A stretch of DNA of 64,000 nucleotides from Sediminibacterium roseum. Lineage in GTDB: Bacteria > Bacteroidota > Bacteroidia > Chitinophagales > Chitinophagaceae. The notes beneath the pieces are model-generated. The model ran no database searches, was not told the DNA's origin, and worked only from the letters and a program-made list of their open reading frames with translations. The position numbers were made by a program, and so were the translations under genes. How positions within the stretch are numbered: position 1 is the stretch's first letter; each line of letters starts with the position of its first letter. The stretch lies in contig NZ_JAACJS010000002.1 in NCBI RefSeq assembly GCF_009939005.1, positions 30,646-94,645 of the forward strand, in the 5' to 3' direction. Below, in pieces: positions 8,947 to 19,333 of the stretch.

Positions 8947-11778
8947 TCAATGCGCCTCGAGCCAGTTTTCGCCGGCGCCCACTTCTGCTTCAACCGGCAC
9001 ATCATTGGGCAGTACCATCGCGGTTGTCATGTTTTTGATGATCAGTTTTTTGAGATCGTCTACTTCTTCTTTCACGGCATCAAACACAAGCTCATCGTGT
9101 ACCTGTAATATCATTTTCGATTTCCAGGTTCCTTTTTTCATTTCGTTGTGGATCTTGATCATGGCGAGTTTGATCATATCGGCAGCGGTTCCCTGTATCG
9201 GCGAGTTGATGGCGTTTCGCTCGGCGTAACCGCGTACGGTAAAGTTGGAGGAGTTGATGTCTTTCAACCACCGCTTTCTTCCCATCAATGTTTCAACATA
9301 ACCATTTGCCTGCGCAAATTTTATGGTATCGTCCATGTAAGAGGTAATGCCTACAAATTCTTTTTTGTAATTGTCGATGATCTCTTTCGCTTCCGATCTC
9401 GGGATGCCCAGGTTGTCTGCAAGCCCGAATGCGCCCTGCCCGTAAATGATCCCGAAGTTCACGCTCTTTGCCTTGTAGCGCATTTCTTTGGTTACATCGG
9501 CTTCCGCAACATTGTACACTTTAGCCGCAGTGGCTGTGTGAATGTCTTTGCCCTGTTTGAAAGCATCGCACATATTCGGATCGCCGCTGATGGCCGCAAC
9601 AATACGCAATTCTATCTGCGAGTAATCGGCGCTGATGAGCACATGGTTCTCATCGCGGGGAACAAATGCTTTCCTGATCTCCCTTCCCCTGTCGCTCCTG
9701 ATCGGTATATTCTGGAGATTCGGGTTGTTGCTGCTGAGCCTGCCTGTTACCGCAACGGCCTGCGCATAAGAAGTGTGCACGCGGCCGGTTTTGCTGTTGA
9801 TGATCTGCGGCAGCGCATCCACATAGGTACTCTTCAGTTTTGTAAGCTCCCTGAAACCGAGGATGTCTGCAACGATCGGATTGTTGGCGGCCAGCTTCTG
9901 CAGCACATCTTCTCCTGTTGCATACTGGCCCGTTTTTGTTTTTTTTGCTTTGGGATCGATCTTCAGGATCTCAAACAACACTTCTCCCAATTGTTTTGGC
10001 GATGCAAGGTTAAAGCGAACACCTGCCTGCGCATAAACATTCTCTTCGCATTTTTTGGCTTCGGTCTCGAGGAGTTTGCTGTAATCGTTCAGGAAGTTCA
10101 CGTCTATTTTCACACCCTCAAATTCCATATCGGTAAGCACGCGCACCAACGGGTTCTCCACTTCGTTAAAAACCCTTTCTACTTCTCTTGCTGCAAGCAA
10201 GGGCTCGAATGCGTGTTTTAACTGGAGCGTGATGTCGGCATCTTCTGCTGCGTATTCTTTCACTTTCTCTATCTCCACATCGCGCATCGTTCCCTGTGTT
10301 TTTCCTTTTTTGCCGATGAGCTCTTCTATGTGCACGGGTTCGTACCGTAAATATTGTGCGCTCAACAGGTCCATACTGCGTCTGCCCTCTGGCTCGATGA
10401 GGTAATGCGCAAGCATGGTGTCGAAGATTTTCCCTTTGATGGATACGCCATACCATTTAAGCACGAGCATATCGTATTTCAGGTTCTGCCCCACCCAGTT
10501 GATCGTCTCCGAGTCAAATACCGGCGCAAACAAGGCAAGTATGGCGCGGGTCTCGTTTTGATCGGCCGGACAGGGAACGTAATATCCCTCTGCTTTTTTG
10601 AATGAGAAGCTGAGCCCCACAAGTTCCGCTTCATTGGCGTCTATGTGCGTGGTTTCTGTATCGAAACAGATCTCCGGCTGTTGCAAGAGCGCTTGAACAA
10701 ATTGCTCGATCGCTTCTTTACCCTGCACCAGTTCGTATTTGTGCGGGGTGTTGTGGATGTTGTGTTCGGTAAGCAAACCAACGCTTTCTTCGCCCGTGAT
10801 CACCGGCGCCGCTTCTTTTTTTGCGATCGGTGTTTTGGTGGCCACCGAATTTCCAAACAGGTCTGTCTGCACACTTTGCGGCGCAGCGTTGAATGCATTG
10901 AACTCATCGCCCAGGATCCTTTTGCCGAGTGTTTTGAATTCGAGCTCGGTAAACACTTCCACGAGTGCGTCTTTGTTCCATTCTTTGAGGCGGTAATCCT
11001 CTTCGTGAAACTCAACAGGAACATTGGTAATGATGGTTGCGAGTTTTTTACTCATGATGGCCGCTTCCTTCCCGTTGCGGATCTTTTCTCCCAATGCTCC
11101 TTTTATGTTATCTGCATTGGCAAGGATGTTTTCGAGCGTATCGTATTCTTTCAACAGCTTTGCCGCCGTTTTTTCTCCAACGCCCGCAATGCCGGGTATG
11201 TTGTCTACCGCATCGCCCATCAATCCCAACATATCAATTACCTGGTCCACGCGCTTGATGTCCCATTTGGTGCAGATCTTTTCCGCGGTCAGGATTTCAG
11301 AATCGTTGCCGAAAGACCCGGGTTTGTAAATGTAGATGCAGGGTTGGGTAAGCAGCTGGCCATAGTCTTTATCAGGCGTTACCATATACACATCGTATCC
11401 CTTTGCGCAGGCCTGCCACGCAACGGTACCGATCACATCATCGGCTTCGTAGCCATCGAGTTCAACAACGGGGATATTGAATCCTTCGATGATCTTTTTG
11501 ATATCGGGAATAGAATCCAGCAGATCCTCGGGCGCTTCCTGCCGGTTGGCCTTGTAATCTGCAAAATCGGTATGGCGCTCCGTGGGCGCGTGCGTATCAA
11601 AACAAACCGCGAGGTGCGTTGGTTTTTCTTTGTTGATGAGATCGAACAGGGTATTGGTAAATCCAAACTGTGCATTGGTGTTTCTTCCTTTGGAAGTAAT
11701 GCGCGGACTGCGGATCAATGCATAATACGCCCGGTAGATGAGCGCCATGGCATCGAGAAGGAAAAGTTTTTTCTGCAT
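8947..11778 (-). CDS. polA: DNA polymerase I
   Basis: A 943-residue protein, the usual full length, with all three PolI activities visible. The N-terminal 5' nuclease has DGYEADDVIGT and VTPDKDYGQLL. The middle 3'-5' exonuclease keeps its acidic residues in CFDTET, NLKYDML and YAAEDADITLQL, so proofreading should be active. The polymerase domain carries motif A (SADYSQIELR), motif B (RYKAKSVNFGIIYGQ) and motif C (QVHDELVFD). It fills gaps in repair and removes RNA primers. It lies downstream of the DUF5916 gene on the same strand, but a hairpin at 11916-11946 separates them. Confidence 0.98.
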   Translation of the reverse strand: MQKKLFLLDAMALIYRAYYALIRSPRITSKGRNTNAQFGFTNTLFDLINKEKPTHLAVCFDTHAPTERHTDFADYKANRQEAPEDLLDSIPDIKKIIEGFNIPVVELDGYEADDVIGTVAWQACAKGYDVYMVTPDKDYGQLLTQPCIYIYKPGSFGNDSEILTAEKICTKWDIKRVDQVIDMLGLMGDAVDNIPGIAGVGEKTAAKLLKEYDTLENILANADNIKGALGEKIRNGKEAAIMSKKLATIITNVPVEFHEEDYRLKEWNKDALVEVFTELEFKTLGKRILGDEFNAFNAAPQSVQTDLFGNSVATKTPIAKKEAAPVITGEESVGLLTEHNIHNTPHKYELVQGKEAIEQFVQALLQQPEICFDTETTHIDANEAELVGLSFSFKKAEGYYVPCPADQNETRAILALFAPVFDSETINWVGQNLKYDMLVLKWYGVSIKGKIFDTMLAHYLIEPEGRRSMDLLSAQYLRYEPVHIEELIGKKGKTQGTMRDVEIEKVKEYAAEDADITLQLKHAFEPLLAAREVERVFNEVENPLVRVLTDMEFEGVKIDVNFLNDYSKLLETEAKKCEENVYAQAGVRFNLASPKQLGEVLFEILKIDPKAKKTKTGQYATGEDVLQKLAANNPIVADILGFRELTKLKSTYVDALPQIINSKTGRVHTSYAQAVAVTGRLSSNNPNLQNIPIRSDRGREIRKAFVPRDENHVLISADYSQIELRIVAAISGDPNMCDAFKQGKDIHTATAAKVYNVAEADVTKEMRYKAKSVNFGIIYGQGAFGLADNLGIPRSEAKEIIDNYKKEFVGITSYMDDTIKFAQANGYVETLMGRKRWLKDINSSNFTVRGYAERNAINSPIQGTAADMIKLAMIKIHNEMKKGTWKSKMILQVHDELVFDAVKEEVDDLKKLIIKNMTTAMVLPNDVPVEAEVGAGENWLEAH

Positions 11779-11915
11779 TCAGCTAAGGTAGGATTTTAGC
11801 GCCGAGCTATGAGCGGTGAGCCCGGGGCTTTTTTGTTGCCGGTGCAGAACCGGGCCGGAAAATATTGAACATGCCGTTTTCGCATTGCCCAGGCATCGGG
11901 CGGGTAGAATGTTGA

Positions 11916-11946
11916 AGCTGCAGGCATTCGGTGTATGCCTGCAGCT
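11916..11946 (-). terminator. Hairpin downstream of the DUF5916 gene
   Basis: A perfect 12-bp inverted repeat, agctgcaggcat with a 7-nt loop, starts 14 bp after the DUF5916 stop codon. No strong T tract follows, so it may be a weak terminator or an mRNA 3'-end stabiliser. It separates this gene from polA. Confidence 0.6.
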
Positions 11947-11959
11947 GAAATCCTGTTGT

Positions 11960-14434
11960 TTATTTCTTTTTCAGGGACAGATAATCCAGGAAATAGATGA
12001 TCCTTACCGATAAACTGTTCAATGCCGGTGCATCAAAGGTATTGTCGGCGTTTTTGAAGTAGCCCTGGCTGATCAGTTTGTCTGAGGTGCCTATCGAATT
12101 CTTCCACACAATATTCACGAAACTGCCGAGTGCAAACTGCCAGGTGTAAACCATGTCTATGTTAAAGAAGTTTACATTGTTGTTTGCCGAAAGGAATTTT
12201 GCCTGTGTTGGTACAGGTGTCAGGTAGCCATCCTGTTTCAGCACAAAGAACTCGCGGTTGTCTACGCTGCCCCAATAATGCCGGGCGCGGAAGCTGAGCC
12301 CCATCTTGTTGTTGAAATTGTATTTTGCAGTAAAAATATTCTCTACGGTATTTCTTTTGCGCAACGCAAATATGACACTGTCTGCGCCCGTTTTTGTTGC
12401 GTAGCCGGTGTTGTTGGTAAAGATCGAAATATTGGTGTTGGTGCTCAGCGTGAGTCTTTTATTGAACCGGTACTGGTGGCGGAAATAGATCTCGTTGCTT
12501 CTCGAGGTATACTTGCCGGAGCGGCTGAAATCAAATTCCACCGATACGGAATATTTTTTTGCGTTGTTCGATTCGAACCAGAAACCATATACCCAGTTTG
12601 AAGGACGTTTAAAAACACGACCACCGGTGCGTGGCTCGTAAAAATCATTTTGCTCCGGCAGTATGTTCTGAAACACGCCCACATACCAAAGGCTTTTCAA
12701 CTGGCCGTTCACATTGGTGTTCACACGCGCCATCTGGTAGTCCCACGGTTTGTAGCGCATCGACAAATAGCCATTGAAATTCATATACAGGTTGTTGAAC
12801 AGCCCTTTGGGTTTTACCTGTTTGTAACCCATCCACAAATAATGGTCGGCATAGTTGTAATTGGTAGAATAACCCAGGTCGTCTGCATTGTATTTATGAT
12901 CCGTCAGCTCCTGCGAAAAATTCATGTTGAAACGCCCGCCTGTTTTCCCGATGCCGAGGGTATGCGAATAACCTACCGTATTTTTACCCGGCGCCTCGTA
13001 ACCGATCAGCTGGCTCGCGCCCACTTTTCCGTAAAGGTTCCAGTCGTTCTTTTTGTCGTAGAGATCCCAGAGAAAAGCGCTCACATTGGCATCGTAATCG
13101 GCGCCCGCCCTTGTAACATTGGTGTTGATGAATGAAATGCTCGAGTTGCGTTTTAAAGACTGGTCAAAAACAATGATGTTGTAATTGGTAAGCGGGCTCG
13201 TTTCTATTTTACGCACTTCTTTGCCGCCCGATTCAATGGTGGCATACTGGGGATTGGTGATCGCATTCAGAAAGCCGATACCCAGTCCCGAAGAGGTTCT
13301 TCCGCTTACTTTGGTTGCGTTGATCAACCTTGTTTCCGTGGGGTTCTTTGCAATGCTCTCGCCGGCTTTCAGTTGTGCAGACACATCATACAAATGGATC
13401 GGTTCCCCGCCGATGCGGCGGCTGTAGAATAAATTTCCTTTGCCAAACAGCTCGGTACCTTCTGTAAAGAAGCTGCGGTTCTCATTGTATTTTACTTCGA
13501 AGGGCGTGGTGTTGAGCACCTGGTTATCACTCTGCACCTGTCCAAAATCGGGAATGAGCGTCATGTCTAAAGTGAATGCCTGGTTGATGCCGTATTTCAC
13601 ATCCATCCCGCCGTTGATGGAGGTGGCGGTGTTCTTTATGCTGGGATCGTTGTAGGGATAATGCGTTACGTAAGTTGACAAATAAGGCGAGAACGATAAC
13701 CGCACAGGCGGTTTGATGTCTTCGATCCCGGTCCACAAACCAAACTGCGCAAAAAAGTTTCCACCGATGGTGGGGTCGGTAGGGTTCCACATGTATTGCT
13801 TCCCGCTTTTTGAATTTCTGCGGGTGATGTTGATGCCCCAGTCCTGTTTCTTCACGTTACTGAATCGGATGGCTGAGTAGGGGATGCGCATTTCAAACAC
13901 CCATCCACCCGGAACGATCTTCGCCTGCGACTCGTATACGCTGCTCCAGGAGCCGTCTTCCCCGTTCGAAGAATACTTGGCATCGAACTGCTCGCCCAAT
14001 GGCGTTACATAATAGCCGAACCCGTTGATCTTGTCGTTATAGGTATCAAAGATCACACCTACAAAATCATTCACACCAACCACATCACGTCCAACCAGTT
14101 CGGTGGAGATGCTGTCGTTGCTGCGTTCGTGGCAAAACCCACTGATGTAAATGGCGGTGTTATCGTATAAGATATGGATGTCTGTGCGGTTGTCGTGGTC
14201 CTCGATTTTACCATAAGTGGGTCTCCACTCAACCATATCTGTTATCAGGGGTGCGGATTTCCAGGCCTCATCGGAAAGGTCTGCGTCGATCACAATTTTG
14301 GCGGCTGTTCTTACGGCTGGAACTTTTTTGATCACGCGGTCCTTCATCGGGTCTTTTGATGCGGGGGCCTGGACCTGTGCGCACAGACTTAATGCAGTAA
14401 ACGTAATAAATACAGAAAACAGTAGTTTTTTCAT
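11960..14434 (-). CDS. DUF5916 / CBM9-like domain outer-membrane-type protein
   Basis: An 824-residue exported protein with a signal peptide ending LCAQ. Residues about 45-230 form a CBM9-like beta-sandwich (IVIDADLSDEAWKSAPLI, then GWVFEMRIPYSAIRFS). The remaining 550 residues are the DUF5916 region, rich in alternating aromatic strands (FWFESNNAKKYSVSVEFDFS), consistent with an outer-membrane beta-barrel. The family is widespread in Bacteroidota; its exact role is unknown, and sugar or polymer binding at the surface is an inference. It is probably monocistronic: terminator-like hairpins lie on both sides (14662-14689 and 11916-11946). Confidence 0.85.
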   Translation of the reverse strand: MKKLLFSVFITFTALSLCAQVQAPASKDPMKDRVIKKVPAVRTAAKIVIDADLSDEAWKSAPLITDMVEWRPTYGKIEDHDNRTDIHILYDNTAIYISGFCHERSNDSISTELVGRDVVGVNDFVGVIFDTYNDKINGFGYYVTPLGEQFDAKYSSNGEDGSWSSVYESQAKIVPGGWVFEMRIPYSAIRFSNVKKQDWGINITRRNSKSGKQYMWNPTDPTIGGNFFAQFGLWTGIEDIKPPVRLSFSPYLSTYVTHYPYNDPSIKNTATSINGGMDVKYGINQAFTLDMTLIPDFGQVQSDNQVLNTTPFEVKYNENRSFFTEGTELFGKGNLFYSRRIGGEPIHLYDVSAQLKAGESIAKNPTETRLINATKVSGRTSSGLGIGFLNAITNPQYATIESGGKEVRKIETSPLTNYNIIVFDQSLKRNSSISFINTNVTRAGADYDANVSAFLWDLYDKKNDWNLYGKVGASQLIGYEAPGKNTVGYSHTLGIGKTGGRFNMNFSQELTDHKYNADDLGYSTNYNYADHYLWMGYKQVKPKGLFNNLYMNFNGYLSMRYKPWDYQMARVNTNVNGQLKSLWYVGVFQNILPEQNDFYEPRTGGRVFKRPSNWVYGFWFESNNAKKYSVSVEFDFSRSGKYTSRSNEIYFRHQYRFNKRLTLSTNTNISIFTNNTGYATKTGADSVIFALRKRNTVENIFTAKYNFNNKMGLSFRARHYWGSVDNREFFVLKQDGYLTPVPTQAKFLSANNNVNFFNIDMVYTWQFALGSFVNIVWKNSIGTSDKLISQGYFKNADNTFDAPALNSLSVRIIYFLDYLSLKKK

Positions 14435-14741
14435 AACAGCTTTTTACAGTCGGTGCGGGTCAACCGCCGATTTACGAAGGTTAACGTAGTAAAAATAAAA
14501 AGGTTACAATTCCGCCACAGATAAATGATGGATGGCGGAAAAAAAGGAGGACAAGCGGTAGTGTCCGGTTATAAAGGGGTTGGCGATCTACGAACATTTC
14601 GTAGTTTTTGCGCTTTCCGGGAGTGGGTTCGGGTACTATTCGGTGCGATGTGGTATAACAAAAAGGCTGGTGAATCATCACCAGCCTTTAAGCCTGTTTC
14701 TATTTCTAAGCAGGAACGCTTTCGGTTATGCGCCGTATGGG
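14435..14741. other. Intergenic region with promoter of the DUF5916 gene
   Basis: About 300 bp lie between the amidohydrolase unit and the DUF5916 gene, both on the minus strand. It contains the terminator at 14662-14689 and, toward 14435, the presumed promoter of the DUF5916 gene. No exact TAnnTTTG element was found and no gene is seen. Confidence 0.5.
14662..14689 (-). terminator. Rho-independent terminator of the amidohydrolase operon
   Basis: A perfect 12-bp stem (aaaggctggtga, loop atca) is followed on the minus strand by a run of five T. It lies about 50 bp past the stop of the 444-residue amidohydrolase gene. Confidence 0.85.
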
Positions 14742-16076
14742 CTATTTGATCCCGTACTTATGCTTATATCTTTCATACAATTGTTTCTGCTTGTTATCCA
14801 GGCTCACATGGCGGCCCTGGATAAAGGCTTCGGAAACATTGCTGCTTTTCATGTCGAGGATATCGCCGTCGGAGATCACGATATTGGCATCCTTGCCCAC
14901 TTCGAGTGATCCCGTTTTATCGGCGATGCCGAGAATTTTCGCCGCATTCAGCGTGATCGCCTGCAGCGCCTCTTCTTTCGTCAAACCATACGTAGCCGCT
15001 GTTCCCGCATTGAATGAAAGGTTGCGGTAGCGGGTTTCTTCGTTGTTATCGTTCAGCGCGTAAAGAACGCCGGCTTTTTGCAGCGCCGCTGGTGTTTTGT
15101 ATGGCTGGTCCACATCATCGTCTTCCATTGCCGGCAATGCATGTTCAGGGCCGAGGATCACGGCGATGTTGTTTTGTTTGAGCAGGTCAGCGATCTGGTA
15201 GCTCTCGCTTCCGCCAACGATCACCACATCAAAACCAAATTCTTTTACAAAGTCGATGGCAAACAACATTTGTTTTGCCTGGTCGCCATGTACAAACAGT
15301 TTTTGTGTTTTGTTGAAGAGGCCCTTAACTGCTTCGAGTTTCAGGTTTCTTTCTGTATGTGTTGTTTCTTCGTTGTACGATTTTGCCTGGCGGAAGAACG
15401 ATTTGATCTCTTCCAGCCGGTCGAACGCTGCTTTGGTCGGGTCTGCCGCGCCGCCGCCAAATCCGCCCGGGAAACCTCCCGGGAATCCACCACCGCCACC
15501 GCGGCGTCCGCCTCTTGCGAGGAAGCTTGGCATGTTTACGTGTATGCCCTGGTCCATTTTATAGGCTGCGTCTTCCCAGTTCCATCCATCCAGCTGCACC
15601 ACAGAAGATGAGCCGCTGATGATGCCACCCTCTGGTGTAACGCCTGCGAGCAGGATGCCGTTTGATTTCAGTACGTTGATGAACTTGGAGTCGGTATTGT
15701 AGGCTACGATCGAACGTACGTTGGGGTTGTAGTCTCCGATCTCCTGGAAATCGTTAGAGCCCCTTACGCCAGCGCCGATCTCTTTCAGACCAAGATCGGA
15801 AGAGGGAAGGATGAGGCCCGGGTACACGTGTTTTCCTTTTGCATCATAAGTAGCATCGGCTTTAACGGTTGCGCCGCCGGTGCCTACTTTGGTTATTTTT
15901 CCGTTTACAACTTCTACCGTACCGTTTTCAATCACCTGGCCGTTGCCGATGTGAACGGTTCCGCCGGTGATCACGAACGATCCGCGGTTCTGTGCAGCCG
16001 GGTATACTGTTTCCTGCGCCTGTGCAACGCCGGCCATCAGTAACAGGGCTGATATATTGCTGAATATTTTTTTCAT
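14742..16076 (-). CDS. Exported amidohydrolase-family protein, active site degenerate
   Basis: A 444-residue secreted protein with a signal peptide ending AQAQ. It begins like imidazolonepropionase-type amidohydrolases (FVITGGTVHIGNGQVIENGT) and ends like them (ITLNAAKILGIADKTGSLEVG). The metal-binding HxH expected after YPGLI is absent: the sequence there is LILPSSDLGL. The N-terminal metal site therefore appears lost. A Gly/Phe/Pro-rich insert (GGGGGFPGGFPGGF) lies in the middle (DNA about 15445-15525). It starts 6 bp after the stop of the 1045-residue gene, so both are one operon and may act as partners. A non-catalytic or structural role is an inference. Confidence 0.82.
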   Translation of the reverse strand: MKKIFSNISALLLMAGVAQAQETVYPAAQNRGSFVITGGTVHIGNGQVIENGTVEVVNGKITKVGTGGATVKADATYDAKGKHVYPGLILPSSDLGLKEIGAGVRGSNDFQEIGDYNPNVRSIVAYNTDSKFINVLKSNGILLAGVTPEGGIISGSSSVVQLDGWNWEDAAYKMDQGIHVNMPSFLARGGRRGGGGGFPGGFPGGFGGGAADPTKAAFDRLEEIKSFFRQAKSYNEETTHTERNLKLEAVKGLFNKTQKLFVHGDQAKQMLFAIDFVKEFGFDVVIVGGSESYQIADLLKQNNIAVILGPEHALPAMEDDDVDQPYKTPAALQKAGVLYALNDNNEETRYRNLSFNAGTAATYGLTKEEALQAITLNAAKILGIADKTGSLEVGKDANIVISDGDILDMKSSNVSEAFIQGRHVSLDNKQKQLYERYKHKYGIK

Positions 16077-16082
16077 CGTTAA

Positions 16083-19000
16083 TTAGTTTTGATCGTTATA
16101 GTTTGAGAGCAATTCTTCCAGTTCAAAAGTGATGAGCCCTTCGCGGTGTGCATGGTCGCCGCAGCTCATCAGCACCTGGTAAGAAGGTTCTGCTGCGCGT
16201 GTTGGTGCGCCGCCTCTTTTTTCTCCCTGTAATTTGTTTACCAGGCGGAAGCGTTCTGCCGCAATCTTCCTGCGTTGCTCCGCATCTTTTTCCCTGTCGA
16301 AATAAACGATACCATCAACGATTGTTTTTTCTGACATTGCATAAATGCTGAGCGGGTGGTTGCTCCAGATCACGAGATCCGCGTCTTTGCCCGCTTTGAT
16401 GCTTCCTACTTTATCGTCTACATGCAATGCTTTTGCCGGGTTGAGGGTTACCATCTTCAATGCATCTTCTTCCGGAACGCCGCCGTATTTCACGGTTTTG
16501 CCGGCTTCCTGGTTCAAACGGCGCGCCATCTCTGCATCGTCTGAATTGATACAAACATTAAGGCCCATTTTGTACATCACCGCTGCATTGTATGCCATCG
16601 CATCCTGTACCTCCATTTTGTAACCCCACCAGTCTGAGAAGGTTGATGCGCTTGATCCGTGCGTTTTCATTTTATCCGCCACCTTGTATCCTTCGAGAAT
16701 ATGCGTGAAGGTGTTGAAGCGTACGCCGTATTTATCACCTACACGCATGGCTGCGGTGATCTCGCTTTGTACGTAAGAGTGGCAGGTAATGAAACGTTTT
16801 TTGTTCATGATCTCTACCAATGCATCAAGCTCCAGGTCGCGGCGTGTTTTCGGATCTGCTTTCATGGCATTCTGGTAATCGGTGGCGCGGGCAAATGCAT
16901 CGTTCAACACTTCTTCAACACCCATCCTTGTATCAGGGAAACGGTTGTTGTTGGTTGAGGTGGTCCGTTTTACGTTCTCACCCAATGCAAATTTGATGAA
17001 GCCATCCGACCCTTTGAATTTAAGATCGTTGTCGTTTGCACCCCAGCGCAGTTTGATCAGCTGTGTTTGACCGCCGATCGTATTTGCCGATCCGTGAAGG
17101 ATGTGTGATGTGGTAACACCACCGCTCAGCTGGCGGTAAATATTGATATCTTCGGGGTTCAGGTTATCTGCAATGCGAACCTCTGATGTAACCGACTGCC
17201 CGCCTTCGTTGATGGAAGCCGCCGCAATGTGCGAGTGTTCGTCAATGATGCCCGCGGTTACGTGTTTGCCGGTTGCGTCGATCACCTTTGCACCGTCTGC
17301 GCTCAGGTTCTTGCCTACTTTTGCAATTTTACCGTTCTGAACAAGTACATCCGCGTTTTCGATCTTGCCTTCTTTTTCGTTGGTCCAAACCGTTGCGTTT
17401 TTGATCAGCATGGTTTCCTGTTTGGGCGCTTCCTCCCATCCATATCCATCGAATGGATACACTACTTTCCCGAGACGTTGCGGAGGGGTTGGCCTTCTTC
17501 TCAGGGCTGTATCTGTAGTAATTCCTTTTGAAGTGAGGCTGGCAGACCAGGTGAGTTTGTTTCCTGCAGTGTCTTCGCCAACACCGGTCCAGAGGTCGCC
17601 GTTAGAAACACCGCTCAAACGGAAACGAGGTCCGGCCGGGGCTGCGCCACCACCGCCGGCGCCACGGCCGCCGAAGCCGCCGCCGCCAAATCCACCACCG
17701 CCACCAGGGCCGCCACGGCGGGCCGGTGTTGTAGAGAAGCTGAGTTTTACGAGTTTGCCATCGTGAGAGAAGGTTCCGGTGAGGGTATCTTTCCCGATCA
17801 CATTGGCTGTGTTTGCGCTTTTTACATCAAGTGTATAGTTGCTGGTTCCTGCAGCAGAAGAGATGGTAAGGTTATAGGTTCCTTTTACATCGTTCCATGA
17901 TTCTTCTTTAACGTTGAATTTATCGCCCTGCACCCAGTTTTGTAAAACCACGGCGCGGTCGGAGAAGATGTTGTCTGAAGCGATCACAAAATTTGCCATT
18001 TTACCAGCTTCAATGCTTCCCACTTTATCGTATACACCCAGGAGGGTTGCAGGTGTTTTTGTAAGGGCGTCGAAAGCTTTGCTTTCGGAGAGGCCATACT
18101 CTATTGCTTTGCGGAGGTTGGCCATAAATTGTTTTACATCGCGCAGGTCTGCCGTTGTTAAACAGAAAGGAATGTTTGCTTTTTCAAATGCCGCGGGGTT
18201 TGTTGGGGCGAGCTCCCAGTGTTTCATATCAGACAATGCCACGAAACGTGCATCGTTCGGGTCGTCAACATCCATTGCGGTAGGATAGTTGAGTGATAAT
18301 ATATAAGTAGACTTTGTATCAGCGATCTCTTTGATGCGCTGGTACTCGTTGCCACCGCCTTTGATGATGTATTTCACGCCAAATTCGTCGGCAATGCGCG
18401 CCGCGCGAACATCGTTCCATTTGTCGTTCGCGTCAAAGATCTGCGGGAGGTTCTGGTTCTCGTTCCATGCCTGGAGCGAAAGGTTCACACCTTCTTTGGC
18501 GGGTTTTGTTTTGTACCATTGCGCGTCGAGGTACGACTGGCGCAGCAAAGCGATCACACCCATCATACTGCTTGGATAAGATTGCGTTGATGTTCCGCGG
18601 TTGAAAGAATAATGCGCAGAGGCCCTTTCTTTAAGTATAGCCAGGTTGTCTTTGTCTTTTGAAAGCGTAACCACCGTACCCGTTCCGCGTGCGATGCCAT
18701 CTTTTACGTGTGAGAGGACCGTACCAAAACCAATATCCCTGAGGTTTTTTGCAGCGGTTTCGTCTACGTTGAACATTTTGTATGCATCCACTTCAGACCG
18801 GATCGCCTGGTTCCATCCGGCCGGTCCCTTTGCCGCCGAAGTGATCTGTGCCGGCTGGCCGAAGCCAAAACCGCCGCCGCCGCGACCGGCCTGGCCGCCT
18901 TGCTGGCCAGAGGCCGCAGGTGCAACGCCGTAGTCGGTATAAATATCAATGAAGGAAGGATAGATGAATTTATCCTTGCAATCGATCACCACCGCGTCTT

Positions 19001-19220
19001 TCGGGATGGCCGCGCCCACGCCAACCGAAACGATTTTTCCATCGCGGATAACGAGTGTGGCTTTCTGTAAAGTGCTTTGTGAGTTCTGAACGATCGTGGC
19101 ATTCGTAAAGGCATAACAACCCTCACGTTTGTCGGCCACGCCGTTTACCGGGAATGTTTCCTGGGCCTGCAGCAACGATGCAAACAGCAGCCCGGAAAGC
19201 AGGAGCTTGAATTTTCTCAT
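16083..19220 (-). CDS. Double amidohydrolase with Gly-rich linkers
   Basis: A 1045-residue exported protein; the signal peptide ends LLQAQ. It contains two amidohydrolase modules. The N-terminal one (about 35-430) lacks the HxH motif, having PSFIDIYTDYG instead. The C-terminal one (about 600-1010) keeps it in TAGIIDEHSHIAAAS and has downstream HILHG and ITCHSY histidines and CINSDDAEM. Between them is a small beta-domain split by a Gly/Phe-rich stretch at about residues 501-527. A second Gly-rich stretch sits near residues 107-125. Family members cleave cyclic amides or peptide-like bonds; the substrate is unknown. It is the first gene of the operon with the 444-residue amidohydrolase. Confidence 0.85.
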   Translation of the reverse strand: MRKFKLLLSGLLFASLLQAQETFPVNGVADKREGCYAFTNATIVQNSQSTLQKATLVIRDGKIVSVGVGAAIPKDAVVIDCKDKFIYPSFIDIYTDYGVAPAASGQQGGQAGRGGGGFGFGQPAQITSAAKGPAGWNQAIRSEVDAYKMFNVDETAAKNLRDIGFGTVLSHVKDGIARGTGTVVTLSKDKDNLAILKERASAHYSFNRGTSTQSYPSSMMGVIALLRQSYLDAQWYKTKPAKEGVNLSLQAWNENQNLPQIFDANDKWNDVRAARIADEFGVKYIIKGGGNEYQRIKEIADTKSTYILSLNYPTAMDVDDPNDARFVALSDMKHWELAPTNPAAFEKANIPFCLTTADLRDVKQFMANLRKAIEYGLSESKAFDALTKTPATLLGVYDKVGSIEAGKMANFVIASDNIFSDRAVVLQNWVQGDKFNVKEESWNDVKGTYNLTISSAAGTSNYTLDVKSANTANVIGKDTLTGTFSHDGKLVKLSFSTTPARRGGPGGGGGFGGGGFGGRGAGGGGAAPAGPRFRLSGVSNGDLWTGVGEDTAGNKLTWSASLTSKGITTDTALRRRPTPPQRLGKVVYPFDGYGWEEAPKQETMLIKNATVWTNEKEGKIENADVLVQNGKIAKVGKNLSADGAKVIDATGKHVTAGIIDEHSHIAAASINEGGQSVTSEVRIADNLNPEDINIYRQLSGGVTTSHILHGSANTIGGQTQLIKLRWGANDNDLKFKGSDGFIKFALGENVKRTTSTNNNRFPDTRMGVEEVLNDAFARATDYQNAMKADPKTRRDLELDALVEIMNKKRFITCHSYVQSEITAAMRVGDKYGVRFNTFTHILEGYKVADKMKTHGSSASTFSDWWGYKMEVQDAMAYNAAVMYKMGLNVCINSDDAEMARRLNQEAGKTVKYGGVPEEDALKMVTLNPAKALHVDDKVGSIKAGKDADLVIWSNHPLSIYAMSEKTIVDGIVYFDREKDAEQRRKIAAERFRLVNKLQGEKRGGAPTRAAEPSYQVLMSCGDHAHREGLITFELEELLSNYNDQN

Positions 19221-19333
19221 GTTTGGTTTGGTTTTGGAAGAGCTTAAAACTACTGAAAACGCGCCACTGTAAAAATCATTCGCACGATTGATTCAGCGGT
19301 TTTCGGTAAAGTGCGTTTGAGATCGGGTGAACC

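Noticed and set aside
9148..11799. Long plus-strand frames opposite polA
   Set aside because: They lie antisense to an unambiguous, full-length DNA polymerase I gene and show no recognisable family.
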